Source: Mesorhizobium sp. Root554
GTDB lineage: Bacteria > Pseudomonadota > Alphaproteobacteria > Rhizobiales > Rhizobiaceae
Assembly: GCF_001427025.1 (NCBI RefSeq)
Contig: NZ_LMGA01000001.1
Span: forward strand, 3,451,697-3,515,696
Reading direction: 5' to 3'
Length of the DNA stretch: 64,000 nt
In this document: positions 1 through 9,325 of the stretch, piece after piece
Layout: every line of letters starts with the position of its first letter
How positions within the stretch are numbered: the stretch's first letter is position 1
Notes under the pieces: model-generated
Told to the model about the DNA's origin: nothing
Databases searched by the model: none
The model's input: only the letters and a program-made list of their open reading frames with translations
Made by a program: the position numbers and the translations under genes

Positions 1-101
1 AGGAATGCGAACGCCAGCGCCACGCACAACAGCGTGGTGAGAATCACATAGCCGGCCCGGCGTTTGAGAATCCCGGGCAATTGAAAAATGTCTATGTTCA
101 T
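1..101 (-). CDS. N-terminus of a membrane protein, possibly polysaccharide chain-length (Wzz/ExoP-like) protein; partial
   Basis: Only the first 33 codons lie in the window; the gene starts with ATG at 101 and runs off the left edge. The peptide begins MNIDIFQLPGILKRRAG and continues into a hydrophobic stretch (YVILTTLLCVALAFAF). A short cytoplasmic 'LxxILKRR' segment followed at once by a first membrane helix is the usual beginning of Wzz/GumC/ExoP-type chain-length and co-polymerase proteins. That assignment is inference from 33 residues. The 223 bases upstream (102-324) hold no gene; the AT-rich stretch near 212-250 is a reasonable place for its promoter. Confidence 0.45.
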   Translation of the reverse strand, partial: MNIDIFQLPGILKRRAGYVILTTLLCVALAFAF

Positions 102-324
102 CGGACGCCGGAAAACCAACAGTGGCCATCCGTTGGGGCTGGCCGGGCGGCGCGAACAGCAGCCGTTGCTTTCATCTCGAATGGAATAGGCTGGCGGCGT
201 TCGCGTCGCCCCAAATCTTTCAACTTATGATTAATAAACTCATAATTCCGCGTCCCGATCTGCGTTTACGGACACGAAGCAAGCTGCTTTGCAGCGGCAA
301 AAGGGCAAGTGGGGGCGAAAAGCC

Positions 325-1242
325 TTAGTTGATGCTGTTCGGCACGTCTGCCGGCCCATCGTCGACCACCTTTTGTCGGTGGAAGATGAACAGCCCGGCG
401 AGCACGATCACCGCCGCTCCGACCAGCACGCGCGGCTCGGGGAATTGCGAGAACAGGAGCAGCCCCAGTATCACCGCCCACAACAGCAGGCTGTAGTGGA
501 GCGGCGCCAGCACCGAAGCTGGGGCAAGCTTCGCCGCGCGCGTGATCAGCAGATGCGCCACGCAGGAAACGACGCCGAGCAACAGCATCATGCCGGTTTC
601 CGGCAGGGTCGGCGTTTTCCAGGCGAAAGGCACGAGGGCGGCGCCGACAAGCAGCGCGCCGATGGTCTGCCAGGTCACCAATGTGGTGTCGCTGGTGTTG
701 CGCAGCCGACGGTTCAGAACCGTCGAGATGGCGAAGGCGATGCTTCCGGCGAGCGCCAGCATCGACGCGGGCGAGAAGGCGGCCGCTGACGGCTTGAGAA
801 TGATGATGACGCCGATGAAGCCGATATAGATCGCGGCCTGCCGCCGCCAGCCGACTTTTTCCCCGAGGAAGAAATGCGAAAGCGCCGTCACATAGATGGG
901 GCCGGCCATATAGAAGCTCATGGCGTCGGCTAGCGGCAGATAGACCACCGCCGCATAGAAGAGGCCGGTGTCCAGAGTCGCCATGACGACCCGCAGCAGC
1001 TGCAGCCAGGGCTTTTCGACGTGGAAAAGCTTGGCAGCGCTCTGACGGACAAGCATCGGGCCGAGGATGAAGAACGCGCCGGCGGAGCGGATCAACAGCA
1101 CCTGCCCGACGGAAAAACTGACCACCATGATCTTGCCCATAGCGTCGTTGAGCGAGAACATCATGTCACCCAGCAGCATCAGTGCGATGCCGGCCAGAAG
1201 CGTGTTTGTCGTGAACAGGTTGGAGAGTCGGGCAAAAGCCAT
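325..1242 (-). CDS. EamA/DMT-family transporter
   Basis: 305-residue integral membrane protein with about ten hydrophobic segments arranged as two five-helix repeats, the layout of the drug/metabolite transporter superfamily (EamA). The first repeat starts near residue 15 (LLAGIALMLLGDMMFSLNDA), and the second near residue 150 after KPSAAAFSPAS. Such proteins export or import small metabolites such as amino acids; the sequence does not reveal the substrate. The C-terminal tail is short and polar. It lies 30 bases downstream of the cytosine deaminase gene in the same orientation and could share its transcript, which would make a pyrimidine or related metabolite a possible cargo (inference). 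Confidence 0.85.
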   Translation of the reverse strand: MAFARLSNLFTTNTLLAGIALMLLGDMMFSLNDAMGKIMVVSFSVGQVLLIRSAGAFFILGPMLVRQSAAKLFHVEKPWLQLLRVVMATLDTGLFYAAVVYLPLADAMSFYMAGPIYVTALSHFFLGEKVGWRRQAAIYIGFIGVIIILKPSAAAFSPASMLALAGSIAFAISTVLNRRLRNTSDTTLVTWQTIGALLVGAALVPFAWKTPTLPETGMMLLLGVVSCVAHLLITRAAKLAPASVLAPLHYSLLLWAVILGLLLFSQFPEPRVLVGAAVIVLAGLFIFHRQKVVDDGPADVPNSIN

Positions 1243-1272
1243 GTCGGTCGGATACCCGCTAAGACGCGATTG

Positions 1273-2562
1273 TCAGGTAGTGCCGCCGGCGTCGTGCCGG
1301 CGGTTGACGCTGCCGGGCCGCCCGGCGATGGAAAGACTTGTATCGCGTTTTGGCCGTGTGGCGACAATTTTGCCGCGGGAAATGACGCATAGGCGCTCGG
1401 CCCGCAGCCGCACGGCTTCCACTGGATTTTCCGCATCCAGCACGACGAGGCTGGCCCGCTTGCCGACTTCGAGCCCCAGATGATCGAGCCCCATGATGGC
1501 GGCGTTGACGTTCGTCACCATGTCGAAGCAGCGCGCCATCTCCGCCGGGCTCGACATTTGCGCCACGTGCAGGCCCATGAAGGCGACGTCGAGCATGTCG
1601 GCTGTGCCGAGCGAATACCAAGGGTCGAGCACGCAGTCCTGGCCCCAGCCGACACGGATGCCCAGCGCCTGCATCTCCTTCACGCGGGTGAGGCCACGCC
1701 GTTTGGGAAACGTGTCGTGCCGCCCCTGCAACATGATGTTGATGAGCGGATTGGGAATGGCCGAAACCTGCGCTTCCGCCATCAGCGGCAGCAGCTTCGA
1801 AACATAGTAGTTGTCCATCGAATGCATGGAAGTCAGATGCGACCCCGCCGTCCGGCCTTGCAGGCCGAGGCGCTGGGTCTCGTAAGCCAGTTGCTCGATA
1901 TGGCGCGACAGCGGATCGTCGGTCTCGTCGCAATGCATGTCGACCATCAGCCCGCGTTTCGCGGCGATCTCGCACAATTCTGTCACCGAGCGCGTGCCAT
2001 CAGCCATCGTGCGCTCGAAATGCGGGATGCCGCCGACCACATCGACGCCCATGTCGAGCGCCCGCAAGGTGTTTTCCCGAGCTGTCGGCGAGCGGTAGAA
2101 CCCATCCTGCGGGAAGGCCACCAGTTGCAGGTCGATATAAGGTGCGATCTGCTTTTTGACGTCGAGAAGCGCTTCAACGGCAAGAAGCCGGTCGTCACAC
2201 ACGTCGACATGCGTGCGGATTGCGAGCAGGCCCATCGAAACCGCCCAGTCGCAATAACGCAGCGCGCGATCGCTGACGGCCTCATGCGTGAGCAGCGGCT
2301 TCAGTTCGCCCCAAAGCGAGATGCCTTCCAGCAGCGTGCCCGACGCGTTGATGCGCGGGATGCCGTAGGACAGCGTGGCGTCCATGTGGAAATGCGGGTC
2401 GACGAAAGGCGCCGAGACAAGGTCGCCAGAGGCGTCGACGACCGTACCGGCTTCGGCCTCGAGCTGCGGCTCGATGGCCGTTATGGTCTCGCCTTCGATC
2501 CCGATGTCCGCCGTTCTGCCGTCAGGCAAGACACCGCCACGAACGATGAGGTCGAATGCCAT
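1273..2562 (-). CDS. codA: Cytosine deaminase (amidohydrolase family)
   Basis: 429-residue amidohydrolase. The start is ATG at 2562 (MAFDLIVRGG), 10 bases after the ilvD stop; a longer open frame into ilvD is not used. Metal and catalytic residues fit E. coli CodA with a constant offset of four: H57 and H59 (DPHFH), H210 and E213 (HCDET), H242 (GSHLTS) and D309 (WGQD). CodA deaminates cytosine to uracil plus ammonia in the cytoplasm, serving pyrimidine salvage and nitrogen supply. Related members act on isoguanine, creatinine or other ring compounds, so the substrate is likely but not certain. It follows ilvD and precedes an EamA transporter, both on the same strand, suggesting cotranscription. 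Confidence 0.8.
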   Translation of the reverse strand: MAFDLIVRGGVLPDGRTADIGIEGETITAIEPQLEAEAGTVVDASGDLVSAPFVDPHFHMDATLSYGIPRINASGTLLEGISLWGELKPLLTHEAVSDRALRYCDWAVSMGLLAIRTHVDVCDDRLLAVEALLDVKKQIAPYIDLQLVAFPQDGFYRSPTARENTLRALDMGVDVVGGIPHFERTMADGTRSVTELCEIAAKRGLMVDMHCDETDDPLSRHIEQLAYETQRLGLQGRTAGSHLTSMHSMDNYYVSKLLPLMAEAQVSAIPNPLINIMLQGRHDTFPKRRGLTRVKEMQALGIRVGWGQDCVLDPWYSLGTADMLDVAFMGLHVAQMSSPAEMARCFDMVTNVNAAIMGLDHLGLEVGKRASLVVLDAENPVEAVRLRAERLCVISRGKIVATRPKRDTSLSIAGRPGSVNRRHDAGGTT

Positions 2563-2572
2563 GCGATCCCGC

Positions 2573-4408
2573 TCAGTCCGGCACTTTGCGCACGGCGCCC
2601 TTGTCGGCGCTGGTGGCGAAGGCCGCGTAGGCGCGCAGGGCCTGGGTGACATTGCGCTTGCGCTTTTCCACCGGCTTCCAGCCTGCCTTGTCCTGCGCTG
2701 CACGCCGTTGCGCTAGTTCGGATTCGGACACGGCGAGGTTGATGGTGCGGTTCGGGATGTCGATCTCGATGATGTCGCCGTTGCGCACCAGCCCGATCAG
2801 CCCGCCTTCCGCAGCTTCCGGCGAGACGTGACCGATCGAAAGGCCGGACGTGCCGCCCGAGAAACGACCATCGGTCAGGAGGGCGCAGGATTTGCCAAGC
2901 CCCTTCGACTTCAGATAGCTGGTCGGATAGAGCATTTCCTGCATGCCGGGACCGCCGCGCGGACCCTCGTAACGGATGACGACGACATCGCCCGCCTTGA
3001 CCTCGTTGCCGAGGATGCCCTTGACCGCCGCGTCCTGGCTCTCGAACACCACGGCGGGACCGGAAAATTTCAGGATGGATTCGTCCACCCCGGCCGTTTT
3101 CACCACGCAGCCGTCCAGCGCCACATTGCCCTTCAGCACAGCAAGTCCGCCATCCTTCGAGAAAGGATGCTCGGCGCTGCGAATGGCGCCCTTTTCACGA
3201 TCCATATCCAATTCTTCCCAGCGCCGGCTCTGGCTGAAGGCCGTCTGGGTGCGCACCCCGCCTGGAGCGGCCTTGAAGAATTCATGTACGTTCTGGCTTT
3301 TCGTGCGGGTGATGTCCCAGTGGTCGATAGCCTGGCCGAGTGTTGGCATATGCACGGTTGGCAGGTCGCGGTTGATCAGGCCCGCTTTGTCGAGTTCGCC
3401 GAGGATCGACATGATGCCTCCTGCGCGATGGACATCTTCCATATGCACGTCGTTCTTGGCTGGCGCCACCTTGCAAAGCACAGGCACCCGGCGCGACAGG
3501 GCGTCGATGTCTTCCATGGTGAAGTCGATCTCGCCCTCATGCGCGGCGGCAAGGATATGCAGCACCGTGTTGGTAGATCCACCCATGGCGATGTCGAGAG
3601 ACATGGCGTTTTCGAAGGCTTTCTTGGAGGCGATGTTGCGGGGCAGGGCGTTGGCGTCGTCCTGCTGATACCAACGCTGCGCCAGGTCGACGACCACATG
3701 CCCGGCCTCGACGAACAGGCGTTCGCGGTCGGCATGTGTAGCCAGCGTCGAACCGTTGCCAGGCAGGGAGAGGCCCAGCGCCTCGGTCAGGCAGTTCATC
3801 GAGTTGGCGGTGAACATGCCGGAGCACGAACCGCATGTCGGGCAGGCGTTGCGCTCGATTTCCGTGACGTCCTCGTCGGAAACGCTATCGTCAGCGGCCG
3901 CCACCATGGCGTCGACGAGATCCATGGCGCGCGTCTTTCCGCCGAGCACGACCTTGCCGGCCTCCATGGGACCGCCCGAGACGAAGACGGACGGGATGTT
4001 GAGCCGCATCGAGGCCAGCAGCATGCCGGGAGTGATCTTGTCGCAGTTGGAGATGCAGACCATGGCGTCGGCGCAATGCGCATTGACCATGTATTCGATG
4101 GAGTCCGCGATGAGCTCGCGCGAAGGCAGCGAATAAAGCATGCCGTCATGGCCCATGGCGATACCGTCGTCGACGGCGATCGTGTTGAATTCTTTGGCGA
4201 CGCCACCGGCTTTTTCGATTTCCCGCGCTACAAGCTGACCAAGGTCCTTCAGATGCACGTGGCCGGGTACGAACTGGGTAAAGGAATTGACCACGGCGAT
4301 GATCGGCTTGCCGAAATCGGAATCCTTCATGCCTGTGGCGCGCCACAGGCCGCGCGCGCCGGCCATGTTGCGGCCATGGGTGGTCGTACGTGAACGATAG
4401 GGAGGCAT
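2573..4408 (-). CDS. ilvD: Dihydroxy-acid dehydratase
   Basis: 611 residues, the normal length for IlvD. It dehydrates 2,3-dihydroxy-isovalerate and 2,3-dihydroxy-3-methylvalerate to the 2-keto acids, the step before transamination in valine and isoleucine synthesis. Fe-S cluster ligands are visible in CDKITPGM and [16 protein letters not shown], and the C-terminal domain carries [12 protein letters not shown] and [11 protein letters not shown]. The ATG at 4408 gives the standard N-terminus ([19 protein letters not shown]). A second, distant IlvD/Edd paralogue lies at 26923-28725; this copy is the one matching the biosynthetic enzyme. No leader peptide or T-box was seen in the upstream region. 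Confidence 0.96.
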   Translation of the reverse strand: MPPYRSRTTTHGRNMAGARGLWRATGMKDSDFGKPIIAVVNSFTQFVPGHVHLKDLGQLVAREIEKAGGVAKEFNTIAVDDGIAMGHDGMLYSLPSRELIADSIEYMVNAHCADAMVCISNCDKITPGMLLASMRLNIPSVFVSGGPMEAGKVVLGGKTRAMDLVDAMVAAADDSVSDEDVTEIERNACPTCGSCSGMFTANSMNCLTEALGLSLPGNGSTLATHADRERLFVEAGHVVVDLAQRWYQQDDANALPRNIASKKAFENAMSLDIAMGGSTNTVLHILAAAHEGEIDFTMEDIDALSRRVPVLCKVAPAKNDVHMEDVHRAGGIMSILGELDKAGLINRDLPTVHMPTLGQAIDHWDITRTKSQNVHEFFKAAPGGVRTQTAFSQSRRWEELDMDREKGAIRSAEHPFSKDGGLAVLKGNVALDGCVVKTAGVDESILKFSGPAVVFESQDAAVKGILGNEVKAGDVVVIRYEGPRGGPGMQEMLYPTSYLKSKGLGKSCALLTDGRFSGGTSGLSIGHVSPEAAEGGLIGLVRNGDIIEIDIPNRTINLAVSESELAQRRAAQDKAGWKPVEKRKRNVTQALRAYAAFATSADKGAVRKVPD

Positions 4409-4682
4409 TAGCTTGTCCTAGCTGGGGTCAACACGCCTTGCGTGGAACCAGAAAACGAGGCCTTATATACGCGACAGTGCGGCCTTGCCACGGTTTAATT
4501 TCACTATCCGTTTTAACGGAATCGACGATTTGCCCTGTGGCCAGTGCGACTGACGTGAAATCGCCCAGTCCGAACAGCCGGCCCGAAAAAAACCGGGACA
4601 TGCATATGTCGTTCGTCCCTGGCACAACGGCGGCATCTCGCGCTTGTTCCATCGAGTGTCGCCGCAACCGCTTCGGACAGAT

Positions 4683-4778
4683 TCGAGAGACAAGGCGAAA
4701 GCCGGCCGGGTGATGGCGGCGATGATGAGGATGGTCAAGGTCGACGTCGCCAAGATCGAGGAAGCGGCAAAAGGATAA
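4683..4778 (+). pseudogene. 3' remnant of a VOC/PhnB-like glyoxalase-family gene
   Basis: In one plus-strand frame the bases before a TAA at 4776-4778 encode DKAKAGRVMAAMM followed by RMVKVDVAKIEEAAKG. This resembles the usual C-terminus of PhnB-like VOC proteins, where a run like KA-RVM-AMM-M-K-DIA-LE-A closes the protein. Upstream of about 4683 the frame loses any resemblance and there is no room for a complete gene before ilvD. I read it as a decayed gene end; the family assignment is from memory of the motif. Confidence 0.4.
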
Positions 4779-4819
4779 GCCGTCATTTGCACGGGCAGCA
4801 GATCAGTCCCCCGGACAAA

Positions 4820-4847
4820 AAAGGCGGTGGATCGCTCCACCGCCTTT
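4820..4847. terminator. Bidirectional Rho-independent terminator
   Basis: A perfect 12-base inverted repeat (AAAGGCGGTGGA, loop TCGC, TCCACCGCCTTT) lies 33 bases past the stop of the minus-strand RND permease gene. An A-tract on its left becomes the U-run on the minus strand, and TTTATCTTTT on its right would serve the plus strand. Confidence 0.85.
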
Positions 4848-4880
4848 ATCTTTTCTGGCCGGAAAGTCGGCCGGCGGGAC

Positions 4881-7800
4881 TTAGTCGTGCGCAGCCGGCA
4901 TCAGCTTGGGATCCGGCTTTTCCGCATGGTGAGGCAAATCCTTGCTGGCGATCAGCGTGTAGAACATCGGCACGACGAACAGCGTGAACATCGTTCCGAT
5001 GAGGATGCCGGTGAAGATCACCAGGCCCATCGAATAGCGCGCTGCCGCGCCGGCGCCGCTCGATGTGATCAGCGGCACCACGCCGAGCGCCATGGCGGCC
5101 GTAGTCATCAGGATTGGCCGCAGGCGCACCTTGGCAGAGGCGATGATGGCGTCGCGCCGGCGCATACCGTGAACGTCGCGCTGCTGGTTGGCGAATTCGA
5201 CCAGCAGGATGCCGTGCTTGGTGATAAGGCCGATCAGCGTGATCAGACCCACCTGCGTGTAGATGTTGAGCGTGCCAAGGCCGAGGTTAAGCGGCACGAT
5301 GGCGCCGAAGATCGATAGCGGCACCGACATCATGATGATCAGCGGGTCGCGGAAGCTTTCGAACTGCGCCGCCAGCACCAGGTATATGACCAGAATAGCT
5401 GCGCCGAAGGCGATCAGGATCGTATTGCCTTGCTCCTTTTCCTGCCGCGACTGGCCCGAATAGTCGATGAAGAACGAGTCATTCAGGGTCTGGTTGGCGA
5501 TGTCCTCGATCGTCTTGAGGCCATCGCCCGTCGTCACGCCGGGAAGCGGCAGCGCTGAAATGGTCGCCGAGTTGAGCTGGTTGAACTGCTCGATCGCAGC
5601 TGGCGCCGAATTGGTCGAAATTTTCACCACAGCTGAAAGCGGCACCATGTCGCCTGAAACGCTGCGAACGAAATAGTCGCCGAGCTTTTCGGGGTTGTTG
5701 CGGAATTCCTGCGGCACCTGCGTGATGATGTCATAGCTGTTGGAATCGCGGTCGAACTGCGCCACTTCGGCTCCGCCGACCAGCAGCGTCAGCGTCCGGC
5801 CGATATCGGCAATAGGCAGGTTAAGCGCCGCGGCCCGGTCACGGTCGATCGTTACGGTGACCTGTGGCGCGTCGTAGGACATCGAGTTCTGCACAACGAT
5901 GAAGCGCCCGGAGGCCTGCGCCTTGTTCTTGATCTGCTCGGCAGCCTCAAAGACTTGCGACGCATCGCCTGTCGATCTCACCACCATGGTGATCGGCAGG
6001 CCGCCGCCTGAACCCGGCAAGGTCGGTGGAGCGAAGACGAAGGCCTCCACACCGGCCACATTGCCGAGGCGGCCCTGGATGTCCGCCTGCAGTTCCTTCG
6101 AGCTGCGGGTGCGGTCGGCCCAGTCCTTGAAGGCGAAGCCGACGAAGGCGCTATTGGTTGCGCCGCCAAACGCGACAGCCGAGAACTGAGCCCGGGTTTC
6201 CGGTATGTCCTTCACCAGGCCGAGGATCTGGTTGACGTAGGTTGCGGTATAATCCGAAGTCGCGTAGCGGGGCGCGGTCACCAGGGAGAGCAGGAAGCCC
6301 TGATCTTCTTCCGGTGCCAGCTCGCTGGATGTCTTGGTAAACATGAACCCGGTCACGGCAACCAGCGCGATGACGATCATCAACGTCACCGGACGATACT
6401 TCAGCGACCCGCTCACCAGCCGTTCATAGCGGTTCTCGACGTAACCGAAGGTGGATTCGACGATCCGCTGGAACCGGCCCTGCTTGCCATGCTTGAGGAT
6501 ACGTGCCGACATCATCGGCGTGATCGTGACGGCCACGATGCCGGAAATGACAACGGAACCGGCCAGCGTCACGGCGAACTCGCGGAACAGCGCGCCGGTC
6601 AAGCCGCCGGTGAACGCGAGCGGTGCGAAGACCGCGGCGAGCGTCAGCGTCATCGCGACAATTGCCGAGGATATTTCGCGCATGCCGTTGAACGCCGCCT
6701 GCATGGGCGACATGTGGTCTTCTTCCATGTGTCGGTGGACGTTTTCCACAACCACGATGGCGTCGTCGACCACCAGGCCGATGGCCAGAACCATGGCCAG
6801 CAGCGACAGCAGGTTGATCGAATAGCCGACTGCGAACAGAATGAAGCAGACGCCGATCAGGGCCAGCGGAATGGTCACGATCGGCATCAGGACCGACCGG
6901 AACGAGCCGAGGAAGAGCAGGATGACGACCACGACGATCGCCACCGCTTCGGCGATGGTCTTGTAGACCTCGTCGATGGAGGCGCTGATCTGCTCGGTCG
7001 AATCGTAGACGATCTCGATCGTCATGCCTTGCGGCAGGCTTTCCTGGATCAGTGGAACGATGTCATGAATTGCTTCCGCCGTCGTCAGCGGGTTCGCCGC
7101 CGGCGTCGGGAAAATGGCGAGGAAGGTGCCAGGCTTGCCGTTGAAGGTAACCCTGGTGTCCGTGCTTTCTGCTGCCAGCTCGACCTTCGCGACATCGCGC
7201 AACCTTACGACATTGCCGTCTTTCGAGCTCAGGGGCAGGGCGCCGAACGCCTCGGGGGTCTGGAGCGTGGAGCGGACAGTGATCGAAGAGACCACGAATT
7301 CGTTTTCCACCTTGCCCGGAGCGGACAGGAAGTTGGAAGAGTTGATGGCGGTCAGCACGTCCGACGCGGTGACCCCGCGCGAGGCAAGCTTCACCGGATC
7401 GATCCATACCCGCATCGAATAGTCCGCGGCGCCGAAAATCTGCACTTCCGCGACGCCTTCGACGGTCGACATGCGCGGGCGAATAACGCGCTCGATGTAC
7501 TCGGTCAACTGCTCCGGCGTCATGTTCGGATTCTGCATCGAAATGTACATCATCGCGAACGAGTCACCGGTCCCCTTGACGATGACCGGGTCCTTGGCCT
7601 CTTCCGGCAATTGGCCGCGCACGCCCTGCACCTTCGACAGAACTTCCGTCAGCGCCACGTCCGGGTTGGAGCCGAGCTTCATCTGCACGGTCACCGTGCT
7701 GGCCGAGGGGCGGCTGCTGGAGGTGACGTAGTCGATATTTTCCGTCGATGCGACCGCACGCGCGATCGGCGCGGAAATGAAGCCCTGGATCAGGTCCGCG

Positions 7801-7964
7801 CTGGCGCCTGGATAGGCAGTTGTTATCGTGATCGCGGTTTCATCGACCTTGGGATACTGGCGGATCGACAGGTTGAAGATGCCCTGGAAGCCGAGCAGCA
7901 GGATCATGCAGGCCAGAACGGTCGAAAGCACCGGCCGGCGAATGAAGATATCGGAAAAACTCAT
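4881..7964 (-). CDS. RND (HAE1-type) efflux pump inner-membrane permease
   Basis: 1027 residues, full length for an AcrB/MexF-type resistance-nodulation-division transporter. It forms the proton-driven trimeric pump that moves drugs or metabolites out through an adaptor and an outer-membrane channel. Visible features are the N-terminal helix (MSFSDIFIRRPVLSTVLACM), two large periplasmic loops, and the helix-4 proton-relay aspartates in AIGLVVDDAIVVVENV. The second half has the matching helices (LIGLITKHGILLVEFAN). Its ATG at 7964 overlaps the adaptor stop by 4 bases, so the two are translationally coupled. No outer-membrane TolC-like gene is adjacent; a channel encoded elsewhere must be shared. 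Confidence 0.95.
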   Translation of the reverse strand: MSFSDIFIRRPVLSTVLACMILLLGFQGIFNLSIRQYPKVDETAITITTAYPGASADLIQGFISAPIARAVASTENIDYVTSSSRPSASTVTVQMKLGSNPDVALTEVLSKVQGVRGQLPEEAKDPVIVKGTGDSFAMMYISMQNPNMTPEQLTEYIERVIRPRMSTVEGVAEVQIFGAADYSMRVWIDPVKLASRGVTASDVLTAINSSNFLSAPGKVENEFVVSSITVRSTLQTPEAFGALPLSSKDGNVVRLRDVAKVELAAESTDTRVTFNGKPGTFLAIFPTPAANPLTTAEAIHDIVPLIQESLPQGMTIEIVYDSTEQISASIDEVYKTIAEAVAIVVVVILLFLGSFRSVLMPIVTIPLALIGVCFILFAVGYSINLLSLLAMVLAIGLVVDDAIVVVENVHRHMEEDHMSPMQAAFNGMREISSAIVAMTLTLAAVFAPLAFTGGLTGALFREFAVTLAGSVVISGIVAVTITPMMSARILKHGKQGRFQRIVESTFGYVENRYERLVSGSLKYRPVTLMIVIALVAVTGFMFTKTSSELAPEEDQGFLLSLVTAPRYATSDYTATYVNQILGLVKDIPETRAQFSAVAFGGATNSAFVGFAFKDWADRTRSSKELQADIQGRLGNVAGVEAFVFAPPTLPGSGGGLPITMVVRSTGDASQVFEAAEQIKNKAQASGRFIVVQNSMSYDAPQVTVTIDRDRAAALNLPIADIGRTLTLLVGGAEVAQFDRDSNSYDIITQVPQEFRNNPEKLGDYFVRSVSGDMVPLSAVVKISTNSAPAAIEQFNQLNSATISALPLPGVTTGDGLKTIEDIANQTLNDSFFIDYSGQSRQEKEQGNTILIAFGAAILVIYLVLAAQFESFRDPLIIMMSVPLSIFGAIVPLNLGLGTLNIYTQVGLITLIGLITKHGILLVEFANQQRDVHGMRRRDAIIASAKVRLRPILMTTAAMALGVVPLITSSGAGAAARYSMGLVIFTGILIGTMFTLFVVPMFYTLIASKDLPHHAEKPDPKLMPAAHD

Positions 7965-9169
7965 TTCGCCGCACCCTGCGGTTTGGAAAGATCGACGGTA
8001 TTGTCGACCTTGACGGGAGCGCCGTTCGAGAGACGGTTCTGGCCCGCCGTGACGACTTCGTCGCCGCCGGCAACGCCTTCGGTGATTTCAACCATGCCGG
8101 CAAAGCGGCGGCCGGCCTTGACGAAGACCTGGTAGGCGGCGAGCGACGGTCCATCAGCCTTCGGAGCCGCCTGTTCCGCGGGTTTCGCCGCCTCGGGTTT
8201 TGCCTCAGCGCTTTTGGCATCCGTCGGGGCCGGCGCCTGCGCTGGAGCTTCAGCCTGTTTGGCCGGACGCACCACATAGACGAAATCCCCGTAAAGGCTC
8301 GTCGTCAGCGCTGTCTGCGGAATGGCGATGACGCCGTCTTCCTTGGGGAGCTCTACACGAACCTGGAGGAATTGGCCCGGGCTGAGCTGTCCGTCCGGAT
8401 TTGAGACGTCGGCTCGCACCGACACCAGCCTGCTGGCCGGGTCGACCTTGGGATCGATACCGGTGATCTTTCCCCTGAAGGTAAGATCGTTGGTGGTCCT
8501 GCCGAAAGCGACCGGCTGGCCGATCTTCAATGAATTGAGCTGTTGCTCGGGGACCGTGAAGTCAGCCCGCATCGTATCGAGGTCCTGCAGAGTCGCGACG
8601 ATGGTTCCAGGCGCGATATATTGTCCCTGCTCGATCCTCGGGATGCCGAGGGTGCCGGAGAAAGGCGCATTGAGCAGTTTCTGATCCGCCAGCGCCTGCA
8701 ACTTCACAACCTGCGACTTGGAAGTCGAAGCGGCGGCGCGCGCCGTATCGAGCGTTGCGTCGGAGCCGACTCCGCGCCTCTGCAATTCGACCGCGCGGTC
8801 GAGCGCCTGCTGATCGAGGGCCGCCTGCGTCTTGGAAGCAGCGAGGTCTGCCTGTTCGACCGCGTCGTCGAGTCGCACCAGAAGCTGTCCGCGTTCGACG
8901 TGCTGGTTGGCCGAGAACAGCAGTTCCTTGATGATGCCCGTCGTCTCGACGGTCAGGGCGACGCCGCGTGAGGCTGCCACCGTGCCAATCGCCTCGATGC
9001 CGGGGGTCCAGGGCGCGGGTTCCACCTTCGCGGTGGAGACCGTCAGCTGATTGACCGGCATATTGGCGAAAAACTGCGAAATCGCATTGTCACGGAAGAT
9101 GTTGAAGCCGACGATGCCGCCGCAAATCAGAACGAGCAATACGAAGGCGATAATCAGGCGCTTTATCAC
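7961..9169 (-). CDS. RND efflux periplasmic adaptor (membrane fusion protein)
   Basis: 402 residues, starting at GTG 9169 (MIKRLIIAFVLLVLICGGIVGF), a membrane anchor rather than a lipoprotein signal. The lipoyl/coiled-coil region is clear around QHVERGQLLVRLDDAVEQAD and LNAPFSGTLGIPRIEQGQY. It joins the RND permease to an outer-membrane channel. Near residues 285-340 there is an Ala/Pro/Lys-rich insertion (AEAPAQAPAPTDAKSAEAK and onward) inside the membrane-proximal part, longer than usual for the family. It is the first gene of a two-gene operon under a TetR operator. Confidence 0.93.
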   Translation of the reverse strand: MIKRLIIAFVLLVLICGGIVGFNIFRDNAISQFFANMPVNQLTVSTAKVEPAPWTPGIEAIGTVAASRGVALTVETTGIIKELLFSANQHVERGQLLVRLDDAVEQADLAASKTQAALDQQALDRAVELQRRGVGSDATLDTARAAASTSKSQVVKLQALADQKLLNAPFSGTLGIPRIEQGQYIAPGTIVATLQDLDTMRADFTVPEQQLNSLKIGQPVAFGRTTNDLTFRGKITGIDPKVDPASRLVSVRADVSNPDGQLSPGQFLQVRVELPKEDGVIAIPQTALTTSLYGDFVYVVRPAKQAEAPAQAPAPTDAKSAEAKPEAAKPAEQAAPKADGPSLAAYQVFVKAGRRFAGMVEITEGVAGGDEVVTAGQNRLSNGAPVKVDNTVDLSKPQGAAK

Positions 9170-9242
9170 GATGGTCCCCTCTCGGCCGGTTACCCGGTTT
9201 GGTCTTCCGAACCCGGCTCGGAGTCGGTTTCGGACGTTCGTC

Positions 9243-9271
9243 TAACTGTACCGTCCGGACGGTCTTGTCAA
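9243..9271 (-). promoter_or_regulatory. RND operon promoter with TetR operator in the spacer
   Basis: On the minus strand a -35 TTGACA (9271-9266) and a -10 CAGTTA (9248-9243) are 17 bases apart. The spacer contains the perfect 14-base palindrome ACCGTCCGGACGGT (9250-9263). A divergent TetR gene starts at 9326. Repressor bound here would block RNA polymerase directly and probably the tetR promoter too. Confidence 0.75.
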
Positions 9272-9325
9272 CGGCACCAAAGCTACTGTAGGTAGTCTTG
9301 GCTTGCAGACCGGTCACGGAGCGCA

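Larger units (their letters stand above)
4409..4880. other. Intergenic region upstream of ilvD and downstream of the RND pump
   Basis: The 472 bases contain no intact gene. They should hold the ilvD promoter (minus strand, right of 4408), a plus-strand gene remnant at about 4683-4778, and a strong inverted repeat at 4820-4847. Open frames here on either strand have no recognisable product. Confidence 0.6.
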
